NCBI GenBank assembly: GCA_900472785.1 | Contig: UCJH01000054.1 | Span: 1-41,950, forward strand | DNA from: Hyphomicrobiales bacterium | GTDB taxonomy: Bacteria > Pseudomonadota > Alphaproteobacteria > Rhizobiales > Rhizobiaceae | Direction of reading: 5' to 3' | DNA length: 41,950 nt | Shown: one piece after another, positions 33,847 to 40,381 of the stretch | Layout of the letters: each line of letters begins with the position of its first letter | Numbering within the stretch: position 1 is the first letter of the stretch | Notes under the pieces: model-generated | The model's input: the letters and a program-made list of their open reading frames with translations, nothing else | What the model was told of the DNA's origin: nothing | The model's database searches: none | Position numbers and translations under genes: made by a program

Positions 33847-34833
33847 TCAAAATAAACAGCGAATGACAACAAGAACAAGGAGAACGACGGCCAATGCGCT
33901 ACAGGCCGCGTAGAATACGCCGACGGCCTTTTCTATATCGAAAGCAGACGCGACACTTCGCCCGGCCCCGTTGAGCATCGGCTCGGAAACAAGAACGCCG
34001 GCATATAACCGGGGGCCGGCGAGCTGAATGTCGAGCGCACCCGCCATAGCCGCCTCCGGCCAGCCGGAATTCGGCGAGCGATGCAGCCCGTGATCACGCA
34101 AGCCGATATCGAATGCATTGCGGGCGGCATGGCGGTTCAGCCGCCACCATGCGCCCGCGGCGAACAGAAGCACGGACAGCCGGGCCGCCGGCAGATTTGC
34201 AAGGTCATCCAGCCGCGCCGAGGCCCAGCCGAAATAGAGATATTTCGGACTTTTGTGACCGATCATCGAATCTGCGGTGTTGAGCATCTTGTAGGCGAGC
34301 AACCCCGGCAGGCCGAAAATCGCATACCAGAAGGCGGGAGCCACGACGCCGTCCGAGAAATTTTCCGCAAGGCTCTCGATGGCCGCGCGGCAGACGGCCG
34401 GCTCGTCCAGCGTCTCGGGGTCGCGGCCGACGATCATCGACACCGCTTTTCGCCCTCCGGCAAGCCCATCCTTTCGGAGCCCCACCGCAACCCTCAGAAC
34501 GTGATCGGCAAGGCTCTTCTGCGCCAGGAAGACCGCAACGATGACCGCTTCAACGATCAAACCGACAAAACCCATCGAAGCAAACAGCCAATGCAACACC
34601 AGTCCGACGCCGATGTTGAGCAGAAGAAGGACAAGGATGCTGACGACCCCGCTGATCCGAAGCGCATCGTCGCTCAGGCGCTTGCGGTTAAAAGAGCGAT
34701 CGAACCAGCCGATGGCCGCCCCGAACAGAACGACGGGGTGCGGCAGGCGTCGCCAAAGCCAGTCGGGATCACCGACGACCCGGTCGAGCGCAAGGGCAGC
34801 GACCAGCACGATCAGAATTTCAATCGACATCAT
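33847..34833 (-). CDS. cobD: adenosylcobinamide-phosphate synthase CobD (CbiB)
   Basis: A 328-residue membrane protein of standard length. Family landmarks are ALALDRVVGDPDWLWRRLPH at the start, the SMIVGRDPETLDEP segment, ESLAENFSDGVVAPAFWYAI, YKMLNTADSMIGHKSPKY and the late SPNSGWPEAAMAGAL. It joins cobyric acid to (R)-1-amino-2-propanol phosphate. The ATG at 34833 shares a base with the cobC stop (TGATG), so it is coupled. It is last in the cobE-A-B-C-D unit. Confidence 0.94.
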   Translation of the reverse strand: MMSIEILIVLVAALALDRVVGDPDWLWRRLPHPVVLFGAAIGWFDRSFNRKRLSDDALRISGVVSILVLLLLNIGVGLVLHWLFASMGFVGLIVEAVIVAVFLAQKSLADHVLRVAVGLRKDGLAGGRKAVSMIVGRDPETLDEPAVCRAAIESLAENFSDGVVAPAFWYAIFGLPGLLAYKMLNTADSMIGHKSPKYLYFGWASARLDDLANLPAARLSVLLFAAGAWWRLNRHAARNAFDIGLRDHGLHRSPNSGWPEAAMAGALDIQLAGPRLYAGVLVSEPMLNGAGRSVASAFDIEKAVGVFYAACSALAVVLLVLVVIRCLF

Positions 34834-35837
34834 CAAAAGCCCGGGATTTGCAACGCGTTAGCCAGACGTTTATCGCCTGCCGCGTCCGGCGCAAGCCCGA
34901 TCCTCAGCCAGCGCGGCGCATAGTCGAAACGGCGCGTCAGAATATGCGCTCTGCACAGGTGGGCGTGCAGGTCGAAAGCCCTGTCATGCTCGACAAGGCT
35001 GAACAGCCCGGTCCCGCCAACGATGGAAAGCGCAGCCTGCTGCAGGACGGCATCAAGACCCGCCTTGCGCTCGGCAATGGACGCGCTGATCCCGGCAACC
35101 GGCCCGTCGGTCATCAATGCGGTCGCCACGGTGAGCGCCGGGCCGGACACAGCCCAGGGACCGAGCCACTCCCGGAACTGCTCCGTTATTCGACTGGACG
35201 CAATGACAAAACCGAGACGCAATCCGGCAAGGCCGAAGAACTTGCCGAACGAGCGGAAGACGATCAGGCCTTCCATGTCGGGCCTTGCGCGGGCGATGCT
35301 CAAGTCCGGCTGGTGGTCGCCGAAGGCTTCGTCCACCAGAAGAATGCCGTCCTGCGCGCAAAGGGTCCGGTGAATGGCCTCTATGTCCCGGATCGTGAAA
35401 ATTCGCCCCGTCGGATTGTTGGGATTGACCACAATCGCAAGCCCGTGTTCGACGGAAAGCTCGTTTGCCGAGGAAATCTGGTCGACCTGAAAACCGGCGA
35501 CCGAAAAGGCGCGGGCATATTCACCATAGGTCGGCCCGAAAATCGCGATCCGCCGTCCGGAAGGGGCAAGCCGCGGCAGAAGCTGGATAACCGATTGCGT
35601 GCCCGGCACCGGCAAAGGCAGATATGCGCCAGTCCCGTAATAGACTGCCGCCGCGCGTTGCGCCGCATCGACCAGATGGCGATCGGGCAATCTGTGCCAG
35701 GCGCTGACGGGAATGTCCGGCAAGGACACCGGACAAGGATTGATACCGGTTGACAGATCGAGCCAGTCTTCAGGCCTGCCGCCGAACTGTGCCGCCGCTT
35801 CGGTGATGCCGCCGCCATGCAGGATAGGACCGCTCAT
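34833..35837 (-). CDS. cobC: threonine-phosphate decarboxylase CobC
   Basis: A 334-residue PLP enzyme of aminotransferase fold I. It starts ILHGGGITEAAAQFGGRPED and continues WLDLSTGINPCP. VVNPNNPTGR and LLVDEAFGDH are cofactor-site segments, and the Schiff-base Lys is in FRSFGKFFGLAGLRLGF. It makes aminopropanol phosphate for the nucleotide loop of cobalamin. The ATG overlaps the cobB stop (ATGA, 35837-35834). Confidence 0.93.
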   Translation of the reverse strand: MSGPILHGGGITEAAAQFGGRPEDWLDLSTGINPCPVSLPDIPVSAWHRLPDRHLVDAAQRAAAVYYGTGAYLPLPVPGTQSVIQLLPRLAPSGRRIAIFGPTYGEYARAFSVAGFQVDQISSANELSVEHGLAIVVNPNNPTGRIFTIRDIEAIHRTLCAQDGILLVDEAFGDHQPDLSIARARPDMEGLIVFRSFGKFFGLAGLRLGFVIASSRITEQFREWLGPWAVSGPALTVATALMTDGPVAGISASIAERKAGLDAVLQQAALSIVGGTGLFSLVEHDRAFDLHAHLCRAHILTRRFDYAPRWLRIGLAPDAAGDKRLANALQIPGF

Positions 35838-37132
35838 GCGTCGGCAGCCCTGTCGATCAGATGCAGGAAGGAGCCCGCGATCGCACCCCGCTGGAGACCG
35901 ACAGGCCCGACGTTTTCCCCGGCTGCATCGACGGCGTCGAACAGCCGGTCGGCCACGCCTTCGGAGAGGATCGTCGCATAGTGAAACTCGTGCGCCATCA
36001 GCGGACCATCGAAAAAACTGCCCTTGCGCGGCGTGGCGCGGCGATAACCGAGATGCCGCCTGCGCGCGGCAAAACTCGTGACCAGCGGCAGGAGGCCAAG
36101 CATTTCGTAACGTTTGCCATCCGCCGCGACAAGCCCCTCCCCCAGAGTCATGTAGCCGCCGCACTCGCCGAAAATCCGAACGCCGCGCAAACCGGCCGAA
36201 AGCATGCTCTGGCGAAAGAGATTTGCGTTCGACAACCGCTCGGCATGCAGCTCGGGATAGCCTCCCGGAAGATAGATCGCGTCCGCTGTGACAGCCGGCG
36301 CCTCGTCGGCAAGCGGAGAAAAGACCGAAATCTCCACCCCTCGCCGGCGCCAGTCGAGCAGCAGATGTTCGTAACGGAAAGCAAATGCGATATCCTGCGC
36401 CACGGCGATGCGCTGGCCGATCGGCTTGAGGCCGGCAACGGCGGTGGCCGCCCGGTTGCCATGCCCGGCGAGCGCCAAAATGGCTTCTAGGTCGCACCCT
36501 TCGGAAACCCGCATCGCGGCATGCTCGATAAAGGCATCAAGCTCCGCATGCTCGCCGGCCTGTACCAGCCCAAGATGGCGCTCCGGCAGCGACATCCGGC
36601 TATCCTGGCGCAGGACACCGAGGACCGGCATATGAACCTTGCCGAGCGCATCGCGCAGCATCGCCTCGTGACGGTCGCTGCCGACCTTGTTGAGAACGAC
36701 GCCGGCGACGGCGATGTCGGCGCGATGGTCTGCATAGCCGCGCACAAGGGCCGCCACCGACTGGGCCATGCGCCCGCAATCGACGACGAGGATGACGGCG
36801 AGATCAAGGATTGCGGCCAGATCTGCGGGCGAGCCGGTTCCATCGACCGAAGCGTCATGCAGCCCCATCATCGCCTCGACGATGAACGGCCGGCCTCCCG
36901 CCGTCGCTTGCGCCGCGTTGAAGCGCAGGAGATCGGGTCGCATCGCCCAGGGATCGTAGTTGAGGCAGGATACGCCGCTGGCGGCAGTATGAAAAGCTGG
37001 ATCTATGTAGTCGGGACCTGCCTTGCCCGGCGCGACAGCGATGCCACGGTTGCGCAACGCCCTCAGGAGACCAAGCGTGATCGTCGTCTTGCCGGAACCG
37101 GACGACGGCGCGGCGATCAGCAGACCCCTCAT
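35834..37132 (-). CDS. cobB: cobyrinic acid a,c-diamide synthase CobB
   Basis: A 432-residue protein. The N-terminal ATP-binding domain starts LLIAAPSSGSGKTTITLGLL. The C-terminal glutaminase-like domain has YLPGGYPELHAERL, the catalytic Cys in RIFGECGGYMTLGEG and the His in AHEFHYATI. In the aerobic pathway it amidates hydrogenobyrinic acid at the a and c positions with glutamine and ATP. I chose the ATG at 37132, which overlaps the cobA stop (ATGA). Confidence 0.94.
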   Translation of the reverse strand: MRGLLIAAPSSGSGKTTITLGLLRALRNRGIAVAPGKAGPDYIDPAFHTAASGVSCLNYDPWAMRPDLLRFNAAQATAGGRPFIVEAMMGLHDASVDGTGSPADLAAILDLAVILVVDCGRMAQSVAALVRGYADHRADIAVAGVVLNKVGSDRHEAMLRDALGKVHMPVLGVLRQDSRMSLPERHLGLVQAGEHAELDAFIEHAAMRVSEGCDLEAILALAGHGNRAATAVAGLKPIGQRIAVAQDIAFAFRYEHLLLDWRRRGVEISVFSPLADEAPAVTADAIYLPGGYPELHAERLSNANLFRQSMLSAGLRGVRIFGECGGYMTLGEGLVAADGKRYEMLGLLPLVTSFAARRRHLGYRRATPRKGSFFDGPLMAHEFHYATILSEGVADRLFDAVDAAGENVGPVGLQRGAIAGSFLHLIDRAADA

Positions 37133-37968
37133 GCCGGATCCTTGAGGTCCTGCGAGAACGGGTCGGCCGCCAGAACACGCCCGTCGAGCGCACCCAGCCA
37201 ATCAAGCGCACTGCGCAACCGCACGACCTCGCCGACAACGACGATCGCCGGCGGCTCGAGGCCGGAGGCGGCGACATCGGTTTCCGCATCCTCAAGCGTG
37301 GTTTCCAGTACCGACTGCTCAGCGGTGGAGGCATTGCAGACGAAAGCCACGGGTTCATGGGGCGATCGGCCGGCGGCAATCAGGTTACGGGTGATCTGGC
37401 CGATATGCTTCATCGCCATGTACATGACGATGACCGGCGAGCCCTTGGCAATGGCGTCCCATTGAATGCGGTCGGGCACGACGCCGGACGAGTCATGGCC
37501 CGTGAGGAAGGTGACGGCATGCGTCACCTCGCGGTGGGTGACGGGGATGCCGGCATAGGCAAGGCCGCCGATGCCGGCGGTGACACCTGGTACGATCCGG
37601 AACGGAATGCGATTTTCAACCAGCGTCAACGCCTCCTCGCCGCCGCGGCCGAACACGAAGGGATCGCCACCCTTCAGCCGCAGCACGCGGTGGCCGGCAC
37701 GGGCGAGTTCCACCAGCCGCAGCGAAATATCGCGCTGCTTGGGCGATGGCTTGCCGCCGCGCTTGCCGGCGAATTCTAGCACGGCACCGGGCTTCGCCAT
37801 TTTCAGGCACTCGGCATTGACCAGCGCATCATGAACTATGACATCGGCCTGACGCAGTGCATTGACGGCATGCAAGGTTAGAAGGCCGGGATCGCCCGGA
37901 CCGGCACCGACAAGCCAGACAGAGCCTTTTTCAAGGACAGGAAGGCCGGAAAACAGCATATCGATCAT
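37129..37968 (-). CDS. cobA: uroporphyrinogen-III C-methyltransferase CobA
   Basis: A 279-residue protein, close to the 280 of the Pseudomonas denitrificans enzyme. Landmarks are GSVWLVGAGPGDPGLLTLHA (SAM loop), FAGKRGGKPSPKQRDIS, LRLKGGDPFVFGRGGEEAL and VPGVTAGIGGLAYAGIPVTH. It adds methyl groups at C2 and C7 to give precorrin-2. It starts at MIDMLFSGLP (ATG 37968), where the preceding small ORF ends (TGATG); an ATG three codons upstream is possible. There is no fused CysG dehydrogenase domain. Confidence 0.94.
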   Translation of the reverse strand: MIDMLFSGLPVLEKGSVWLVGAGPGDPGLLTLHAVNALRQADVIVHDALVNAECLKMAKPGAVLEFAGKRGGKPSPKQRDISLRLVELARAGHRVLRLKGGDPFVFGRGGEEALTLVENRIPFRIVPGVTAGIGGLAYAGIPVTHREVTHAVTFLTGHDSSGVVPDRIQWDAIAKGSPVIVMYMAMKHIGQITRNLIAAGRSPHEPVAFVCNASTAEQSVLETTLEDAETDVAASGLEPPAIVVVGEVVRLRSALDWLGALDGRVLAADPFSQDLKDPA

Positions 37969-38105
37969 CACGCGCATCCGTGAAACGGGGATATGTCGAT
38001 GCCGATTGATTCAATTTCGCAGCACACTGACTCAACCCACGAAGAACGGACGGCAGGCGTCTGAAAAGAATCGCAAATCATCGGATCGGAGAGCCGGACA
38101 ATCAT
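37968..38105 (-). CDS. possible 45-residue protein coupled between cobE and cobA
   Basis: ATG at 38105 overlaps the cobE stop (ATGA, 38105-38102) and is preceded by GGAAAGGA with 6 bases of spacing, a better ribosome site than most in this operon. The frame ends in a TGA that shares one base with the cobA ATG (TGATG). The peptide starts MIVRLSDPMICDSFQTP and ends ISPFHGCA. It has four Cys (11, 28, 29, 44) and a His near the end. I do not recognise a family. Third-position GC is about 60 percent, lower than in the cob genes, so it may be a coupling device with an unimportant product, or chance. Confidence 0.4.
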   Translation of the reverse strand: MIVRLSDPMICDSFQTPAVRSSWVESVCCEIESIGIDISPFHGCA

Positions 38106-38542
38106 TGCGTATCCTTTCCCGATTCGACCGTCGCAGCCCGGGCAATCGCGGCGGTCGCATGGGCCGATTTGATCTTCGGAACGACCAGACTGGCAAGAGC
38201 CCCGGCGCCGGCCAGGGCAGATGCCTCGGCAACACCGTGGCAACCAGTCAGCGCGAAGACGAGGGCGGACGGATAACGCAAACGCGGCGTCTCGGCCTCG
38301 AGAACGGGCGCCGTGAAAAACCGGGACGGCACGGAAAAATGCAGGGCTGCGGCCTGAATGGCAGGCTCATCGGCACGTGTGTCAAGCGACGCAATGCAGT
38401 CGATATCATCGCGGCTTGCGCCGGCCGATGCCAGTGCATTTTCCGCAAGCGCGATCACTTCCGCAGACGGCGTGCCACGTTCACAGCCAAGGCCAAGAAC
38501 GAACCGGGCTGCACCGGGCCGATCGATCGATGTCACCTGCAT
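38102..38542 (-). CDS. cobE: cobalamin biosynthesis protein CobE (CbiG C-terminal-like)
   Basis: A 146-residue single-domain protein. FVLGLGCERGTPSAEVIALA is the typical opening of the CobE/CbiG_C domain, followed by IASLDTRADEPAIQAAALHF, FFTAPVLEAETPRL and the late ALTGCHGVAEASALAGAG. CobE is needed in the aerobic pathway, probably around precorrin-5/6 handling, though its exact reaction is not firmly known. The ATG at 38542 follows GGAGG at a rather long 11-base spacing. It is first in the minus-strand cob unit. Confidence 0.88.
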   Translation of the reverse strand: MQVTSIDRPGAARFVLGLGCERGTPSAEVIALAENALASAGASRDDIDCIASLDTRADEPAIQAAALHFSVPSRFFTAPVLEAETPRLRYPSALVFALTGCHGVAEASALAGAGALASLVVPKIKSAHATAAIARAATVESGKDTQ

Positions 38543-38885
38543 GAGATAGCCCGCCTCCCTTTCGTCGGATATCCGCACGAAACGCCGGGGCCTTCGAGCA
38601 GCACACTGCTCGAAGCGGTCTGGACAGCACCGGATGAAAAGCCCCCTGGATGGGTCGGCCGCACCGGACGCTCTTTCAGCCCTTGATCGAGGGCACCGTC
38701 GCACGTCTGCCGAGTTTATCGGACTGGACATAGCGGGTCAAACCGGTTTGCGTCATCGGACGCGCCGGATACGTCATCTGAACCACCATGCAGAACGGCG
38801 GCGAGCATCTTTGCACTTTGCGGGACAGTCTGCCAAAAGGAACGTTCACGTCGTAAGACCGCCCTCCTTTTTTGAGTCCCTCCCC
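38543..38885. other. divergent gap between cobE and the TauE/SafE gene
   Basis: These 343 bp hold the leaders of both divergent genes. CTTCGAGCAG (38592-38601) pairs perfectly with CTGCTCGAAG (38606-38615), loop CACA, about 50 bases before cobE. I looked for a B12 box and cobalamin-riboswitch helices and could not find a convincing set. On the minus strand a 37-codon frame (38789-38676, starting MVVQMTYPARPM) has fairly high third-position GC (about 73 percent) but no ribosome site and no known family. Confidence 0.5.
38592..38615 (-). promoter_or_regulatory. leader hairpin upstream of cobE
   Basis: A perfect 10-bp stem with CACA tetraloop in the probable 5' leader of the cobE-A-B-C-D transcript. 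It may end upstream transcription or attenuate cob expression. Confidence 0.4.
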
Positions 38886-39671
38886 GTGCACGATCTGGCC
38901 CTCCACCTTCTCGCCTTCCTGTTTGTCGCTGCCTTCCTCGCCGGGTTCATCGATTCGATCGCCGGCGGGGGCGGGATGATCACCATACCCGCCATGCTGA
39001 TCGCCGGCATTCCGCCGCTGGAGACGCTTGGCACCAACAAGCTGCAATCCTTGTTCGGTTCGGGCTCGGCCAGCCTTGCCTATGCGCGGCGCGGGCATGT
39101 CAACCTCGTCGAACAACTGCCGATGGTGGGGCTGGCGCTTGTTGGTGGTGCCGCAGGCGCGGCGCTGGCAACGATCGTTCCGGGCGACGTTCTGAAGATC
39201 ATCCTGCCATTTCTCCTAATCGCCATCGCGCTGTATTTCGGGTTCAAACCCAATATCAGCGACATCGACCAGACACGCCGAATGACGCCCTTCCTGTTCG
39301 GCCTCACCTTCGTGCCACTGATCGGCTTTTATGACGGCGTCTTCGGACCGGGCACCGGGTCCTTCTTCATGCTCGGTTTCGTGACGCTGGCCGGTTTCGG
39401 TGTTCTGAAGGCGACGGCGCACACGAAGTTTCTGAACTTCGGCTCCAATCTCGGCGGCTTCGCCGTCTTTGCCCTTTATGGTGTGGTGCTCTGGAAGACC
39501 GGATTGGTCATGGGGCTTGGCCAGTTCATCGGCGCGCAGGTCGGTTCGCGCTTTGCCATGAAGAACGGCGCAAAGATCATCAAGCCGTTGCTCGTCGTCA
39601 CCTGCATCGCGCTTGCGATCAAACTTCTTGCCGATCCGGCCCATCCGCTCAGGATGTGGATGGGCCTTTAG
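38886..39671 (+). CDS. TauE/SafE-family membrane permease
   Basis: A 261-residue protein with about eight predicted spans. The N-terminus FLAGFIDSIAGGGGMITIPA and LGTNKLQSLFGSGSASLAYA form the first TauE repeat, and GFYDGVFGPGTGSFFMLGFV with KFLNFGSNLGGFAVF forms the second. The family exports sulfite, sulfoacetate or other small anions, or takes up organosulfur compounds. I chose the GTG at 38886; the ribosome site is weak. It interrupts the cob genes on the opposite strand and is convergent with cobO (12 bp between stops), which hints at but does not prove a link to cobalamin or metal supply. Confidence 0.87.
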   Translation: MHDLALHLLAFLFVAAFLAGFIDSIAGGGGMITIPAMLIAGIPPLETLGTNKLQSLFGSGSASLAYARRGHVNLVEQLPMVGLALVGGAAGAALATIVPGDVLKIILPFLLIAIALYFGFKPNISDIDQTRRMTPFLFGLTFVPLIGFYDGVFGPGTGSFFMLGFVTLAGFGVLKATAHTKFLNFGSNLGGFAVFALYGVVLWKTGLVMGLGQFIGAQVGSRFAMKNGAKIIKPLLVVTCIALAIKLLADPAHPLRMWMGL

Positions 39672-39683
39672 GCTGCAGAACCC

Positions 39684-40328
39684 TCAGTATTCCACTCCGA
39701 CCTGGGCCTTGATGCCCGAGCGGAACGGATGTTTGAGAAGCTCCATCTCGGTGACGAGATCGGCGATCTCGATGAGTTCTTCCTTGGCATTGCGACCGGT
39801 CAGGACGACATGGGTCATGTGCGGCTTTTCCTCAGTGAGGAACCGGACAACCTCGGCGATGTCGATATAATCATAGCGGAGCGCGATATTGATCTCGTCG
39901 AGCAAGACCATGGAATTCCGCTCGTCACGGATCAGTTCCTTGGCCTTTTCCCAAGCTTTTTGCGCCATGGCGATGTCGCGCGTCCGGTCCTGCGTTTCCC
40001 AGGTAAAGCCTTCGCCCAGCGTATAGAACTGGCAGAGATCGCCGAAATGCTTTTCGATCAGATTGCGCTCGCCGGTTTCCCAGGCGCCCTTGATGAACTG
40101 TACGACGGCGGAGGGCATGCCGTGGGCGATGTGGCGGAAGATCATGCCAAAACCGGCGGTGGACTTGCCCTTGCCCTTGCCGGTATTGACGATGATCAGG
40201 CCCTTCTGGTCCGTCTTCGTCGCCATGATCTTTTCACGCGCCGTCTTCTTCTTCGCCATCTTCATCGCATGGCGCGCTTCGTCGTTGGCGACCGGCGCCT
40301 CGATGTCCTTGATGTCGTCTTCACTCAT
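39684..40328 (-). CDS. cobO: cob(I)yrinic acid a,c-diamide adenosyltransferase CobO
   Basis: A 214-residue protein. The P-loop is GLIIVNTGKGKGKSTAGFGM, and further family blocks are VVQFIKGAWETGERN, MVLLDEINIALRYDYID and HVVLTGRNAKEELIEIADLV. A charged N-terminal helix (AMKMAKKKTAREKIMAT) precedes the core. It transfers the adenosyl group of ATP to cob(I)yrinic acid diamide. GGGAGAACCGCACC precedes the ATG. It follows cobN in the usual order. Confidence 0.95.
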   Translation of the reverse strand: MSEDDIKDIEAPVANDEARHAMKMAKKKTAREKIMATKTDQKGLIIVNTGKGKGKSTAGFGMIFRHIAHGMPSAVVQFIKGAWETGERNLIEKHFGDLCQFYTLGEGFTWETQDRTRDIAMAQKAWEKAKELIRDERNSMVLLDEINIALRYDYIDIAEVVRFLTEEKPHMTHVVLTGRNAKEELIEIADLVTEMELLKHPFRSGIKAQVGVEY

Positions 40329-40381
40329 GGTGCGGTTCTCCCGATTGTTGTTTTGGGCCGATGGCCGGATAGGTCATGATT

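Noticed and set aside
38543-38885. Cobalamin riboswitch before cobE
   Set aside because: Searched by eye on both strands for a B12 box and surrounding helices; none convincing, so not annotated.
40329-40381. 18-codon minus-strand frame between cobN and cobO (starts MTYPAIGPK)
   Set aside because: No ribosome site, too short to judge, and it simply spans the leader that contains the cobO ribosome site.
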